The notes under the pieces were generated by a model. It saw only the letters and a list, made by a program, of their open reading frames with translations. It did no database searches and was not told the DNA's origin. From Winogradskyella sp. (GTDB lineage Bacteria > Bacteroidota > Bacteroidia > Flavobacteriales > Flavobacteriaceae), in the NCBI RefSeq assembly GCF_016744625.1, contig NZ_JADGDZ010000033.1, forward strand, positions 1-33,609: DNA of 33,609 bases, read 5' to 3'. Positions 7,153 through 16,247 of the stretch are shown here, piece after piece. The position numbers and the translations under genes are program-made. The number at the start of each line of letters is the position of its first letter. The first letter of the stretch is position 1.

Positions 7153-9765
7153 TTATAAATAATTCTTCCCAGCCTTCAAAGCCTCGTCAATACCTGCAGG
7201 ATTTTTCCCTCCTGCAGTTGCAAAAAACGGTTGGCCTCCACCTCCACCTTGGATGTGTTTTCCAAGTTCTCTTACAATAGTACCTGCATTTAAATCTTTA
7301 CTTGCTACTAATTCTTTTGATATGTAACAAGAAAGTATTGCTTTTCCGTTGTTCTCAGCTCCAAATAATAAGAAGAGATTATCAAACTGACTTCCTAATT
7401 CAAAACAGACATCTTTAACTCCTGAAGCATCTAAATCTAACTTCTTAGCTAAAAACTGAACACCATTAATTTCGGTTAACTCATTCTTAAGTTCGCCTTT
7501 AATGTTCTTTGCCTTGTCTTTAAGTAAGTTTTCTATTTGTTTCTTTAAATCCGTATTCTCAGATTGTAAACTTTGTAAAGCTTTTACTGGTTCTTTTGCA
7601 TTATTGAGTAAATCCCTCATTTCAAAATATGCTCTGTTATTTTCGAAATAAAAATCTTTCACAGCATCATTAGTAATCGCTTCAATACGACGAATACCAG
7701 ATGCCACAGCACTTTCTGCAGTAATTTTAAAATGCCAAATATCTGCTGTATTATCAACATGAGTACCTCCACAAAGTTCTATGGATTGACCAAAACGAAT
7801 GCTTCTAACTATATCTCCATACTTCTCACCAAATAAAGACATTGCGCCATCTGCAATAGCTTGTTCTTTTGGTATACTTCTATTTTCTTGCAAAGCCAAC
7901 TTACCTTCAATACGAGCATTAACAAAATTCTCTACATCTCGTAATTCTTCTACTGTAAGTTTAGAAAAATGTGAAAAATCGAAACGTAAATACTTAGAGT
8001 TTACAGCTGAGCCTTTTTGCTCTACATGTGTTCCTAATACTTCACGTAGTGCTTGATGCAATAAATGTGTTGCTGTATGATTACATTCTGTTCTATTACG
8101 TTGTTTAGAATCTACAACGGCTTTTAAAACCTCATCATTATGTTTTGGTAAGTTTTTAGTAAAATGAATAATAAGGTTATTTTCTTTCTTTGTGTCTAAT
8201 ATGTAAACGACATCACCATGTTCATCTTCTAAATAGCCTTTATCACCAACTTGTCCACCACCTTCAGGATAAAATGGTGTTATATTGAACACAAGTTGAT
8301 ACATTTCGCCATCTTTTTTAGAGGTTACTTTTCTATAACGTGTAATTTTCACATGTGCTTCAAGTGTATCATAACCTATAAATTCTTCTACTTCGTCATG
8401 ATGTAAAATAGTCCAATCGTCCGATTTTAATTCAGATGCTTCACGTCCTCGACCTTGCTGTGCTTTAAGTGAATTCTTAAATTCTTCAACATTGTAGGTG
8501 AATCCTTTCTCTCGAAGAATAAGATCTGTTAAATCTTCCGGAAAACCATATGTATCTTTAAGTTCAAATACTTTAGCACCTGGAATTTCTTTAGTCTTAG
8601 AATCTTTAATAATTCCATCTAAAATTATTAAACCTTGATCTAGAGTCCTTAAAAAAGAACTTTCTTCTTCTTTAATTACATTTTCAATCAATTGCTTTTG
8701 TGCTTTCAATTCTGGGAAAGCAGTTCCCATTTTTTTCGTTAAGATATCAACCAAACGATAAATAAAAGGCTCTTTTTTATCTAAGAATGTGAATCCATAA
8801 CGAACAGCACGTCTCAAAATTCTACGAATAACATAACCAGCACCTGTATTACTTGGTAACTGACCATCTGCAATAGAAAACGCTACTGCTCTAACATGAT
8901 CAGAAATTACTCTAATTGCAACATCTGCCTTTTCTTCCTTGCCGTAATCTTTATTGGTTATCGTTTCAATCTCACGAATAATTGGAGTAAAAACATCTGT
9001 ATCGTAGTTAGATTGCACCTCTTGTAAAACCATACATAGACGTTCGAAACCCATTCCTGTATCAATGTGTTTATTCGGTAAAGCTTCTAGTGATTTATTT
9101 GCTTTACGATTGTATTGCATAAAAACGAGGTTCCAGATTTCCACTACCTGAGGATGATCCATATTCACTAAAGATTTACCATCGACTTTAGCTTTCTCAT
9201 CAGCAGAACGAATATCTACATGTATTTCACTACAAGGTCCACAAGGACCTTGGTCACCCATTTCCCAGAAATTATCTTTTTTATTTCCCATTAGAATACG
9301 GTCTTCTGGAATAAGTGCTTTCCATAAATCGTATGCCTCTTGATCCATTTTTAAATTGTCTGCATCATCACTACCTTCAAAAACAGTGACATATAAAATA
9401 TCTTTATCAATACCGTAAACTTCAGTCAACAATTCCCAAGCCCAAGCAATTGCCTCTTTTTTAAAGTAATCACCAAAACTCCAGTTACCCAACATTTCAA
9501 AAAGTGTATGATGATACGTATCATATCCTACTTCTTCTAAATCGTTGTGCTTACCAGAAACACGTAAACATTTTTGACTATCAGCAATTCTGTTTTGCTT
9601 AGGATCTGCATTCCCCAAAAAATACTCTTTAAACGGAGCCATACCAGAGTTTACAAACATTAAGGTTGGATCATCTTTTAAAACCATTGATGCAGATGGC
9701 ACAATGAGATGCATCTTTCCTTCAAAGAAATTTAAAAATTTAGCACGAACTTCTTGAGATTTCAT
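7153..9765 (-). CDS. alaS: Alanine--tRNA ligase
   Basis: 870 residues, full length for AlaRS. It charges tRNA(Ala) with alanine in the cytoplasm and removes mischarged Ser/Gly. The N-terminal class II catalytic core is visible ([46 protein letters not shown]), followed by the tRNA-recognition region ([17 protein letters not shown]). The editing domain has the zinc ligands HTATH (H563, H567) and CGGTH (C665, H669). The C-terminal DHHA1/C-Ala domain ends with the glycine-rich [17 protein letters not shown]. All expected active-site and editing residues I can check are present. The ATG at 9765 gives the usual [14 protein letters not shown] start. It is divergent from the M23 peptidase gene. Confidence 0.98.
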   Translation of the reverse strand: MKSQEVRAKFLNFFEGKMHLIVPSASMVLKDDPTLMFVNSGMAPFKEYFLGNADPKQNRIADSQKCLRVSGKHNDLEEVGYDTYHHTLFEMLGNWSFGDYFKKEAIAWAWELLTEVYGIDKDILYVTVFEGSDDADNLKMDQEAYDLWKALIPEDRILMGNKKDNFWEMGDQGPCGPCSEIHVDIRSADEKAKVDGKSLVNMDHPQVVEIWNLVFMQYNRKANKSLEALPNKHIDTGMGFERLCMVLQEVQSNYDTDVFTPIIREIETITNKDYGKEEKADVAIRVISDHVRAVAFSIADGQLPSNTGAGYVIRRILRRAVRYGFTFLDKKEPFIYRLVDILTKKMGTAFPELKAQKQLIENVIKEEESSFLRTLDQGLIILDGIIKDSKTKEIPGAKVFELKDTYGFPEDLTDLILREKGFTYNVEEFKNSLKAQQGRGREASELKSDDWTILHHDEVEEFIGYDTLEAHVKITRYRKVTSKKDGEMYQLVFNITPFYPEGGGQVGDKGYLEDEHGDVVYILDTKKENNLIIHFTKNLPKHNDEVLKAVVDSKQRNRTECNHTATHLLHQALREVLGTHVEQKGSAVNSKYLRFDFSHFSKLTVEELRDVENFVNARIEGKLALQENRSIPKEQAIADGAMSLFGEKYGDIVRSIRFGQSIELCGGTHVDNTADIWHFKITAESAVASGIRRIEAITNDAVKDFYFENNRAYFEMRDLLNNAKEPVKALQSLQSENTDLKKQIENLLKDKAKNIKGELKNELTEINGVQFLAKKLDLDASGVKDVCFELGSQFDNLFLLFGAENNGKAILSCYISKELVASKDLNAGTIVRELGKHIQGGGGGQPFFATAGGKNPAGIDEALKAGKNYL

Positions 9766-9871
9766 ATACTATATACTAGCTTGTTTCTATTTAATTGCCA
9801 CAATTGCAAAACATTTTTCATGTTTTCTCTGCCATTTTTCATTTACCTTTATGGTCAGAGAGAACCATCTG

Positions 9872-9879
9872 CAAATATA
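9872..9879 (-). promoter_or_regulatory. Candidate -7 promoter element of alaS (TATATTTG)
   Basis: On the minus strand the sequence TATATTTG fits the Bacteroidota -7 consensus TAnnTTTG and would place the transcript start near 9865, about 100 bases ahead of the alaS ATG. I see no convincing -33 TTG at the right distance. The leader contains the 10-base sequence CATTTTTCAT twice (around 9812 and 9833) and an imperfect inverted repeat (TTCTCTGCCAT/ATGGTCAGAGA, about 9825-9861) of unknown meaning. Confidence 0.4.
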
Positions 9880-9893
9880 TTCCATTAGTTTTT

Positions 9894-9901
9894 TAAATTT
9901 G
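9894..9901 (+). promoter_or_regulatory. Candidate -7 promoter element of the M23 operon (TAAATTTG)
   Basis: TAAATTTG fits TAnnTTTG and points right, 92 bases ahead of the ATG at 9994. It sits only 14 bases from the oppositely directed element of alaS, so the two promoters would overlap and could interfere with each other. No clear -33 motif is visible. Confidence 0.35.
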
Positions 9902-9993
9902 TAATGAAAATATTTTTGTAGGTTTGATGGTTTCGCAAGTACAATAAGACACCTTGTGTGCCTATTAGCTGCAAAAATAGCATAAATTCAAAC

Positions 9994-10965
9994 ATGGGTA
10001 AGGTAAAATATTATTATGATTCTGAAACCCTTTCTTACCGCAAAATAAAGCGTAAGAAGGCAACAACATTTAAGTATGCTATGGGATTCTTAATTGGCGC
10101 TGCTCTATTTGGATTTCTATCTTTTTTTATTGCCAGTCAATACATTGAATCTCCTAAAGAGCGACAAATGACTAGAGAATTGCAAAATATGGAGTTGCAA
10201 TATGAACTGATTAACAAGCGTATGGACGATGCCATTTCTGCTCTAGAGAACGTTGAAGAACGTGATAATGCCATTTATAGACTTTATTTTGAAGCCAATC
10301 CTATACCAGACGAACAAAGACGCGCTGGTTTTGGAGGTATAAACCGTTATAAGAAATATGAAGGGTTTGATAATTCGCAATTAATTTCTGAGAGCAATAA
10401 ACGTCTAGATATTTTAGAAAAAGCAATTGTAGTGCAATCTAAATCACTAGATGAAATTGCCAAATTAGCTGAGGATAAAGAAAAATTTCTTGAAGCTATA
10501 CCAGCAATTCAGCCTGTAAGCAATGTAAATTTAACACGAATGGCTTCTGGTTATGGGTACAGAACAGATCCATTTACTAAAGTTAGAAAGTTTCATTTTG
10601 GTATGGATTTTACTGCACCTCGTGGCACACCTGTTTATGCCTCTGGAGACGGAGTGGTAAAACGAGCAGATAATAGTTCTACTGGTTATGGTAAACATAT
10701 TCGTATAGACCATGGTTATGGTTATTTATCGCTTTATGCACATTTATATAAGTACAATGTAAGAGTAAACCAACGCGTAAAACGTGGTGACTTAATAGGG
10801 TTTGTTGGTAGCACAGGTCGTTCTGAAGCTCCTCATTTACATTACGAAGTATTTAAAGAAGGAGAGCGAATTAACCCAATTAACTTTTATTACGGAAACT
10901 TATCAGCAGACGAATTTAATGTTATGCTAAGAAAAGCTTCATTAGAAAACCAATCACTAGATTAA
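9994..10965 (+). CDS. M23 family metallopeptidase (cell-wall endopeptidase), membrane anchored
   Basis: 323 residues from ATG 9994. I prefer this to an in-frame ATG at 9958 because MGKVKYYYDSETLSYRKIKRKK is the typical start and the extra 12 residues look non-coding. A short basic cytoplasmic tail is followed by a membrane helix (about 28-50, YAMGFLIGAALFGFLSFFIA), a periplasmic coiled coil (about 55-90) and a C-terminal LytM/M23 domain. Zinc and catalytic residues of active M23 enzymes are present: H201 and D205 in HFGMD, H250 in YAHLY, and H281/H283 in HLHYE. It should hydrolyse peptidoglycan cross-bridges or, as with some relatives, help divisome or envelope assembly. It leads an operon: the MerR gene starts one base after its stop. 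Confidence 0.93.
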   Translation: MGKVKYYYDSETLSYRKIKRKKATTFKYAMGFLIGAALFGFLSFFIASQYIESPKERQMTRELQNMELQYELINKRMDDAISALENVEERDNAIYRLYFEANPIPDEQRRAGFGGINRYKKYEGFDNSQLISESNKRLDILEKAIVVQSKSLDEIAKLAEDKEKFLEAIPAIQPVSNVNLTRMASGYGYRTDPFTKVRKFHFGMDFTAPRGTPVYASGDGVVKRADNSSTGYGKHIRIDHGYGYLSLYAHLYKYNVRVNQRVKRGDLIGFVGSTGRSEAPHLHYEVFKEGERINPINFYYGNLSADEFNVMLRKASLENQSLD

Positions 10966-10966
10966 G

Positions 10967-11296
10967 ATGCATATAGACTTACCAGAAAAAAGATATTATG
11001 GCATTGGCGAAGTTGCTAAAGCCTTTAAAGTAAATGCTTCTTTAATTCGATTTTGGGAGAAAGAATTTGATGCTATTAAGCCTAAAAAAAATGCTAAAGG
11101 GAATCGTAAGTTTACTCCTGAAGACATCAAAAACTTAAAATTTATTTATCACCTCGTAAAAGAACGCGGTTTCACACTCGAAGGTGCAAAAACACATTTA
11201 AAAGAGGAGAAAAAACAAGCCTTAGAAAAATTTGAAATCGTTGAAAAGTTAGAAGGTATAAAAGCTCAACTTATTAAGATAAAAACACAACTTTAA
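10967..11296 (+). CDS. MerR family transcriptional regulator
   Basis: 109 residues. The N-terminal winged helix-turn-helix of the MerR family is clear: RYYGIGEVAKAFKVNASLIRFWEKEFDAIKPKKN (about 9-42), then the wing with NRKFTPEDIKNLKFIYHLVKERGFTLEGAKTHL. The remaining tail is a charged helix, probably for dimerisation. No cysteine-rich or ligand-binding domain follows, so this is a small one-domain MerR like those common in Bacteroidota, whose inducers are unknown. It is packed between the M23 peptidase (1-base gap) and LemA (12-base gap) in the same operon, so it may regulate the operon itself; that is inference. Confidence 0.92.
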   Translation: MHIDLPEKRYYGIGEVAKAFKVNASLIRFWEKEFDAIKPKKNAKGNRKFTPEDIKNLKFIYHLVKERGFTLEGAKTHLKEEKKQALEKFEIVEKLEGIKAQLIKIKTQL

Positions 11297-11308
11297 AACT
11301 AATTTATT

Positions 11309-11908
11309 ATGAAAAAATGGCTAATCCCTTTAATTGTTATTGCAATAATAGTTTTTGGCGTATATCAATGGGCAGTAGGATTTAACAATACAGCTGTAGA
11401 ATATGAAGCAGATGCCAAAACAGCTTGGTCTAATGTTGAGAGTTCGTATCAAAGAAGAAATGACCTTGTAGGTAATTTAATAAAGACTGTACAAGGTGCT
11501 GCAGATTTTGAAAGAACAACATTAAGAGAAGTGATAGAAGCAAGAGCAAAAGCAACTTCTACGACCATTGACGCTAGTAATTTAACAGCAGAAAATATGG
11601 CGCAATTCCAGCAAGCTCAAAGTGGTTTGGGTGGAGCATTATCAAAACTTTTAGTATCAGTAGAACGTTATCCAGAATTAAAAGCCAATCAAAACTTTTT
11701 GGAGTTACAAAGTCAATTAGAAGGTACAGAAAATAGAATAAACGTTGCTAGAGATCGTTTCAATGAAAAAGTAAACATCTACGATAAACACACTACAAAA
11801 TTTCCTGGCAAATTACTTGCAGGTTGGTTTGGTTTTGAAGAAATGTCGCGTTACAAAGCAGATCCTGGAAGCGAAAAAAATCCAGACGCAACATTTGAAT
11901 TCAATTAA
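11309..11908 (+). CDS. LemA family protein
   Basis: 199 residues with an N-terminal membrane helix (LIPLIVIAIIVFGVYQWAVG) and then the all-helical LemA domain with its family blocks NTAVEYEADAKTAWSNVESSYQRRNDLVGNLI, LSKLLVSVERYPELKANQNFLELQSQLEGTENRI (quoted in part) and FPGKLLAGWFGF near the end. LemA proteins sit in the inner membrane with the helical domain on the outside; their molecular task is not settled. The gene is followed after 9 bases by two TPM-domain genes, the usual LemA-TPM arrangement in bacteria, which supports joint function in the envelope. Confidence 0.94.
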   Translation: MKKWLIPLIVIAIIVFGVYQWAVGFNNTAVEYEADAKTAWSNVESSYQRRNDLVGNLIKTVQGAADFERTTLREVIEARAKATSTTIDASNLTAENMAQFQQAQSGLGGALSKLLVSVERYPELKANQNFLELQSQLEGTENRINVARDRFNEKVNIYDKHTTKFPGKLLAGWFGFEEMSRYKADPGSEKNPDATFEFN

Positions 11909-11917
11909 AATTCAGTT

Positions 11918-12355
11918 ATGCCATATATTGAAGATTTCCTAACTACAGAAGAAGAACAGGAAATCGTTGAAGCTATTCGTGTTGCTGAATGTGATACCTC
12001 AGGTGAAATCCGTGTACATATTGAGCAAAATTGTGATATAGATGTTTACGAACGCTCTCTAGAAGTATTTCATATTCTAAAAATGGATAACACCAAACAA
12101 CAGAATGGTGTACTTATTTATGTGGCTGTGGACAACAAATCTTTTGTCATTTATGGAGATCAAGGCATCAACAACATAGTTGGTCCAGACTTTTGGAATT
12201 CTACTCGCGATAAGATTAGCTTACAATTTAAAACAGGTAATTTTAAACAAGGCATTATCGATGGTATAAAAGAAGCAGGACAAGTGCTTTCTAAGCACTT
12301 TCCTTGGGTGCATGGAGATAGTGATGAATTAGATAATACAATCTCAAAAGGCTAA
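11918..12355 (+). CDS. TPM domain protein, cytoplasmic-type (small)
   Basis: 145 residues, no signal peptide. The TPM domain (TLP18.3/Psb32/MOLO-1 family) covers most of the chain: FLTTEEEQEIVEAIRVAECDT, SGEIRVHIE, NGVLIYVAVDNKSFVIYGDQGI, and the closing helix FKQGIIDGIKEAGQVLSKHF. The segment with N-G-V-L-I-Y-V-A and the following G-D-x-G-I is the characteristic core. TPM domains have been linked to phosphatase activity in plants and to membrane-protein quality control elsewhere; the bacterial role is unclear. It sits between LemA and a second, exported TPM gene, with which it shares a TAATG stop/start overlap at 12353-12357. Confidence 0.9.
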   Translation: MPYIEDFLTTEEEQEIVEAIRVAECDTSGEIRVHIEQNCDIDVYERSLEVFHILKMDNTKQQNGVLIYVAVDNKSFVIYGDQGINNIVGPDFWNSTRDKISLQFKTGNFKQGIIDGIKEAGQVLSKHFPWVHGDSDELDNTISKG

Positions 12356-13185
12356 TGCAACAATTGAAGCATATAACATTTAGGTTTCTTTTCATTCTAT
12401 GCATGGGAAGTCCTTTTGTTGTTTTGGCGCAGTATAAGATTCCTGATAAACCAAAAGATTCAAAACAGCATTTTGTCTATGATTATACGAACCTACTTTC
12501 AAAACGTGATAGTACCGAACTTAACATAAAACTCAGAAAATATGCTGACACCACTTCAACACAGATTGTTGTTGCAATTATAAGCTCAACCGAAGGAGAA
12601 TACATAAACTATTTAGGTGCACAATGGGGCGAGAAATGGGGAATTGGAAAAGCTGATAACGACAATGGTGTTTTAATACTTTTAGCAAAAAATGATCGGA
12701 AAATTGGGATTAATTCAGGCAAAGGTGTAGAACACTTACTCACAGATGCTATAAGTAAACGCATTATAAATAATGACATTATTCCATACTTTAAACGCAA
12801 TGACTATTATGGAGGTCTCAATAGAGCCTCTGACGCTATTTTTGAGGTTTTAAGTGGTGAATATCAAGACTCAAGAGATAATGAAGTTCGTTTTCCGTTT
12901 GAACTTTTCATTTTCTTATTCATCATATTTATAATTTTCATCATAGCAATTTCTAAAAATCGAAGAGGTGGTGGTCACGGAGGAAATAGAGGAAACCGAT
13001 CCGACAGTAGAAGTCTTCTTGAAGCTATAATTCTCAGTAATATGGGACGAGGTAGTTATTCTAGAGGTTCATCTTCAGGTGGATCTGGTGGAGGTTTCGG
13101 AGGAAGTTCTTCTGGAGGCGGAGGTTTCGGTGGAGGCTTTGGAGGCGGTAGCTTTGGAGGTGGTGGAGCTTCTGGAGGTTGGTGA
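12355..13185 (+). CDS. Exported TPM domain protein with glycine-rich tail (YgcG-like)
   Basis: 276 residues. Signal peptide (FRFLFILCMGSPFVVLAQ), then a TPM domain beginning FVYDYTNLLSKRDS and including TQIVVAIISSTEGE, WGIGKADNDNGVLILLA and KIGINSGKGVEHLLTD (about residues 40-170). A membrane helix follows (LFIFLFIIFIIFIIAIS, about 183-200), then a basic segment and a C-terminal low-complexity tail made almost only of G and S with some F (the last 40 or so residues). This layout is that of the YgcG family. The TPM domain should lie in the periplasm and the Gly-rich tail on the other side of the membrane. The start overlaps the preceding TPM stop (TAATG), implying translational coupling. It is the last gene of the M23-MerR-LemA-TPM operon. 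Confidence 0.92.
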   Translation: MQQLKHITFRFLFILCMGSPFVVLAQYKIPDKPKDSKQHFVYDYTNLLSKRDSTELNIKLRKYADTTSTQIVVAIISSTEGEYINYLGAQWGEKWGIGKADNDNGVLILLAKNDRKIGINSGKGVEHLLTDAISKRIINNDIIPYFKRNDYYGGLNRASDAIFEVLSGEYQDSRDNEVRFPFELFIFLFIIFIIFIIAISKNRRGGGHGGNRGNRSDSRSLLEAIILSNMGRGSYSRGSSSGGSGGGFGGSSSGGGGFGGGFGGGSFGGGGASGGW

Positions 13186-13245
13186 TAATCTAAAGTGTTA
13201 ACAGACTAAAATTACATTATTTTCGCATACATAAAAACTTTAAAC

Positions 13246-14550
13246 TTACTTTTTTCGCATATAAACACTCACTGGTACACCATTGAAATCGAAATGATCT
13301 CTCAATTGATTCTCTAGAAAACGTTTATAAGGTTCTTTTACATACTGTGGTAAATTACAGAAAAATGCAAATTGCGGCTGTGGAGTTGGCAACTGCATAA
13401 TATATTTTATTTTAACAAATTTACCCTTATTTGCTGGTGGAGGTCGATTCTCAATAATTGGCAATAAGGTTTCATTAAGCACACTAGTTTTAATCTTCTT
13501 CGATCTATTTTTATAAACCTCAACAGCTGTTTCTATAGCTTTAAAAATACGCTGCTTATTTAATACCGAAATAAACACAATTGGGACATCTGTAAACGGA
13601 GCTATTTGACTTTGAATATGCTTTTCAAATTCTTTGGCTGTTTTTGTATCTTTTTCTACCAAATCCCATTTATTCACCAAAATCACGATTCCTTTTCGGT
13701 TACGCTCAGCTAACCAAAATATATTTTGGACTTGGCCATCAAAACCACGTGTCGCATCTAAAACGACTAAACAAACATCAGAATGCTCAATAGCTCTAAC
13801 ACTTCGCATTACTGAATAAAATTCTAAATCTTCTTTAACCTTCGTTTTACGACGGATTCCTGCTGTATCTACTAAGTTAAATTCAAAACCAAAACGATTG
13901 TACTTTGTATCTATAGAATCTCTTGTTGTACCAGCAATATCAGTAACAATATAGCGATCCTCGCCTATTAAAGCATTTATAAAAGATGATTTCCCTGCAT
14001 TTGGTCGTCCTACAACAGCAAAACGTGGTAATGTTTCTTCCTCTTCTTCTTCCACTTCTGGTAAGGCTTCAACTACAGCATCTAACAAATCACCTGTACC
14101 ACTTCCATTAATACTTGCAATTGTAAAATAATCGCCCAATCCAAGTGAGTAGAATTCAACAGCATCTTCAGCACGCTTACCATTATCTACTTTATTTACC
14201 ACTAAGAAAACTGGCTTTTTTACTTTACGCAGTAAGTTGGCCACATCTTGATCCATACCAGTGATACCAGATTCAACATCTACCATAAAAATAATAGCAT
14301 CAGCTTCGTCAATGGCAAGTTCAACCTGTTTATCTATTTCTGCTTCAAAAACATCATCACTACCAACAACATAACCTCCTGTATCAATTAAGGAAAATTC
14401 TTTTCCATTCCAATCTGTTTTCCCGTAATGGCGATCTCTTGTTACACCACTAACAGCATCAACGATAGCTTCACGTCTTTTAATTAGACGGTTAAAAAAC
14501 GTCGATTTTCCAACATTTGGTCTCCCTACAACTGCTACTATATTTCCCAT
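13246..14550 (-). CDS. der: Ribosome biogenesis GTPase Der (EngA)
   Basis: 434 residues from ATG 14550. Two tandem G domains are visible: the first with GRPNVGKST, switch region DTGG and NKVD; the second with [13 protein letters not shown] and NKWD. A C-terminal KH-like domain follows ([20 protein letters not shown] to [10 protein letters not shown]). Der is an essential GTPase for 50S subunit assembly. An in-frame ATG at 14595 would add 15 residues, but it lies at the -7 promoter element (14593-14600), so the start [14 protein letters not shown] at 14550 is correct. It converges with the LemA/TPM operon across a 60-base gap. Confidence 0.97.
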   Translation of the reverse strand: MGNIVAVVGRPNVGKSTFFNRLIKRREAIVDAVSGVTRDRHYGKTDWNGKEFSLIDTGGYVVGSDDVFEAEIDKQVELAIDEADAIIFMVDVESGITGMDQDVANLLRKVKKPVFLVVNKVDNGKRAEDAVEFYSLGLGDYFTIASINGSGTGDLLDAVVEALPEVEEEEEETLPRFAVVGRPNAGKSSFINALIGEDRYIVTDIAGTTRDSIDTKYNRFGFEFNLVDTAGIRRKTKVKEDLEFYSVMRSVRAIEHSDVCLVVLDATRGFDGQVQNIFWLAERNRKGIVILVNKWDLVEKDTKTAKEFEKHIQSQIAPFTDVPIVFISVLNKQRIFKAIETAVEVYKNRSKKIKTSVLNETLLPIIENRPPPANKGKFVKIKYIMQLPTPQPQFAFFCNLPQYVKEPYKRFLENQLRDHFDFNGVPVSVYMRKK

Positions 14551-14592
14551 ATATTTATATTTAATCTGCATTACATATCCTGTAAGCGTTTG

Positions 14593-14600
14593 CAAAGGTA
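14593..14600 (-). promoter_or_regulatory. -7 promoter element of der (TACCTTTG)
   Basis: TACCTTTG on the minus strand fits the Bacteroidota consensus TAnnTTTG and would start transcription near 14586, about 36 bases ahead of the ATG at 14550. No clear -33 motif is seen. It excludes the upstream start candidate at 14595. Confidence 0.55.
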
Positions 14601-14731
14601 GTGTTTAATCTGATAATTAGATCTTGCTTTTCAGCAGGATTAGTTTAACTAACGAAATTTAATTAATTACACTTTTAAATTTTGAGTTTCACTAAGAAAA
14701 TATGTAAATTGAGTTCTCTTATTTTAGCAAT

Positions 14732-15232
14732 ATGTCACTCACTAATGAAATAGTTTTAAGACCACGTTTTAAATTTGACGTGGAAACAATCAATGAAAAA
14801 TTATTAAAAGGTTTTGAGGAAACTAAAACTACGCAATCTGATTTTGTTGTCTCAAGAATAGATGACCATGTCTTTATAAAATTTCCAAAACAGAATCAAC
14901 ATTTTTGGTCACCACAATTACATTTAGAAATCAATGAAAAAGATTCAAATAATGCAACTGTACATGGCCTTTTTGGTCCCAACCCAACGGTATGGACCAT
15001 GTTTATGTTTTTTCACTTTATAGTTGCTGGTCTATTTCTAGGTTTTGGTATTTGGACTTACACTAATGCTACCTTAGGAAATTCTTATGCCATACAGTTA
15101 TTCCTTACACTTTTTATGGTACTGATATGGTTTGTACTTTATATAGCAGGACGAATGGGTAAAACAAAAGGAAAACCTGAAATGTATAAATTACATGCTT
15201 TTATGAAAGAAACCTTAAGAGTTTATCGCTGA
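14732..15232 (+). CDS. Two-TM membrane protein of unknown function
   Basis: 166 residues. I do not recognise a named domain. The first 80 residues are soluble and strand-rich, with blocks RPRFKFDVETINEKL, SDFVVSRIDDHVFIKFPKQ and FWSPQLHLEINE. Two membrane helices follow (about 86-108, WTMFMFFHFIVAGLFLGFGIW, and 120-141, AIQLFLTLFMVLIWFVLYIAG) and a short basic tail. With no signal peptide, both termini are probably cytoplasmic. Similar small proteins occur beside era/der in flavobacteria as I recall, but position next to GTPase genes is not evidence of GTPase function: no G motifs are present. The gene is divergent from der, and its stop overlaps the convergent end of era by 10 bases. Confidence 0.75.
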   Translation: MSLTNEIVLRPRFKFDVETINEKLLKGFEETKTTQSDFVVSRIDDHVFIKFPKQNQHFWSPQLHLEINEKDSNNATVHGLFGPNPTVWTMFMFFHFIVAGLFLGFGIWTYTNATLGNSYAIQLFLTLFMVLIWFVLYIAGRMGKTKGKPEMYKLHAFMKETLRVYR

Positions 15233-16104
15233 TTATAACCAAAACGTCTTAACTGTTTTTGATTGCTTCTCCAGTTCTTATTTACTTTTACATAGAGCTC
15301 AAGGTGCACTTGCTTACCAAAAAATTTCTCTAAATCTTTTCTAGCCTCTACTCCAACACGTTTTAATGCAGAACCTTTGTGACCAATAATAATCCCTTTT
15401 TGAGTTTCGCGCTCTACCATAATTACTGAACGCATTCTAATAATGTCATCTTCCTCAAAAAATTCTTCAGTATCTACTTCTACAGCATAAGGAATCTCCT
15501 TTTTGTAATGCATCAAGATTTTTTCTCTAATAGCTTCATTTACAAAAAAACGTTCTGGTTTATCTGTTAATTGGTCTTTTGGGTAAAATGCAGGAGACTT
15601 TGGTAATAATTCTATGATTCTATCAAATACATTTTGAACATTGAATCCTTGTAATGCTGAAATTGGAAAAAATTCAGCATTTGGCACTTTATTTTGCCAC
15701 AATTCCGCTTGTTCTTCTAATTGCTCTTGGTTAGAATTATCTATTTTATTCAATAATAGTAACACAGGAATTTTAGAATTTGTAATCTTCTTGAAAAAGG
15801 CCTCATCTTTTAATTCCTTCTCGCCTATCTCTACCATATAGATTAAAACATCTGCATCTTCAAATGCCGATTTCACAAAATCCATCATGGATGCTTGCAA
15901 TTCGTATGCTGGTTTAATAATTCCTGGAGTATCACTTAAAATCACCTGAAAGTCTTCACCATTAACAATTCCTAAGATACGATGCCTTGTAGTCTGCGCC
16001 TTAGATGTAATTATAGATAATTTTTCACCTATAAACGCATTCATCAATGTGGATTTACCAACATTAGGATTACCAATAATATTTACAAAACCTGCTTTGT
16101 GCAT
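15223..16104 (-). CDS. era: GTPase Era
   Basis: 293 residues from ATG 16104. It has one G domain with GNPNVGKST (G1), DTPG (G3) and NKID (G4), then a C-terminal KH domain containing the RNA-binding signature IIIGHKGSALKRVGVEARKD. Era binds 16S rRNA 3' ends and supports 30S maturation. A start at 16122 would add six residues, but this codon falls inside the -7 promoter element (16122-16129), so MHKAGFVNIIGNPNVG at 16104 is the real start. Its end overlaps the last 10 bases of the convergent membrane-protein gene, leaving no space for a terminator between them. Confidence 0.97.
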   Translation of the reverse strand: MHKAGFVNIIGNPNVGKSTLMNAFIGEKLSIITSKAQTTRHRILGIVNGEDFQVILSDTPGIIKPAYELQASMMDFVKSAFEDADVLIYMVEIGEKELKDEAFFKKITNSKIPVLLLLNKIDNSNQEQLEEQAELWQNKVPNAEFFPISALQGFNVQNVFDRIIELLPKSPAFYPKDQLTDKPERFFVNEAIREKILMHYKKEIPYAVEVDTEEFFEEDDIIRMRSVIMVERETQKGIIIGHKGSALKRVGVEARKDLEKFFGKQVHLELYVKVNKNWRSNQKQLRRFGYNQR

Positions 16105-16121
16105 TGATTTAAAAATTTTCA

Positions 16122-16129
16122 CAAAGTTA
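16122..16129 (-). promoter_or_regulatory. -7 promoter element of era (TAACTTTG)
   Basis: TAACTTTG on the minus strand matches TAnnTTTG and predicts a transcript start near 16115, giving a very short leader before ATG 16104. The -33 region is not clear. Confidence 0.55.
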
Positions 16130-16213
16130 CAACCTTTAGAGCTTTATCCTTTAAAAGTAAACAATACAATTTTAGACATGATAAAAATCACCCATTAGAC
16201 ATTATTAATACAA

Positions 16214-16221
16214 TACATTTG
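16214..16221 (+). promoter_or_regulatory. -7 promoter element of fhs (TACATTTG)
   Basis: TACATTTG matches TAnnTTTG and would start transcription near 16228, about 20 bases ahead of the fhs ATG at 16248. No clear -33 motif is visible. It is divergent from the era element 85 bases away. Confidence 0.55.
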
Positions 16222-16247
16222 AAAGATATTAATTTATCATTCTTATT

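Noticed and set aside
12970-13185. GGA/GGT-rich stretch as a possible DNA repeat or CRISPR-like array
   Set aside because: It simply encodes the Gly/Ser-rich tail of the YgcG-like protein; units are irregular.
14621-14640. Small inverted repeat (ATCTTGCT-TTTC-AGCAGGAT) upstream of der
   Set aside because: Only 8 bp with a G-T pair, no T-run, and not placed as an operator or terminator of either divergent gene; probably chance in AT-rich DNA.
14732-15232. GTP-binding protein, from its position between der and era
   Set aside because: No G1, G3 or G4 motif; it is a small two-helix membrane protein.
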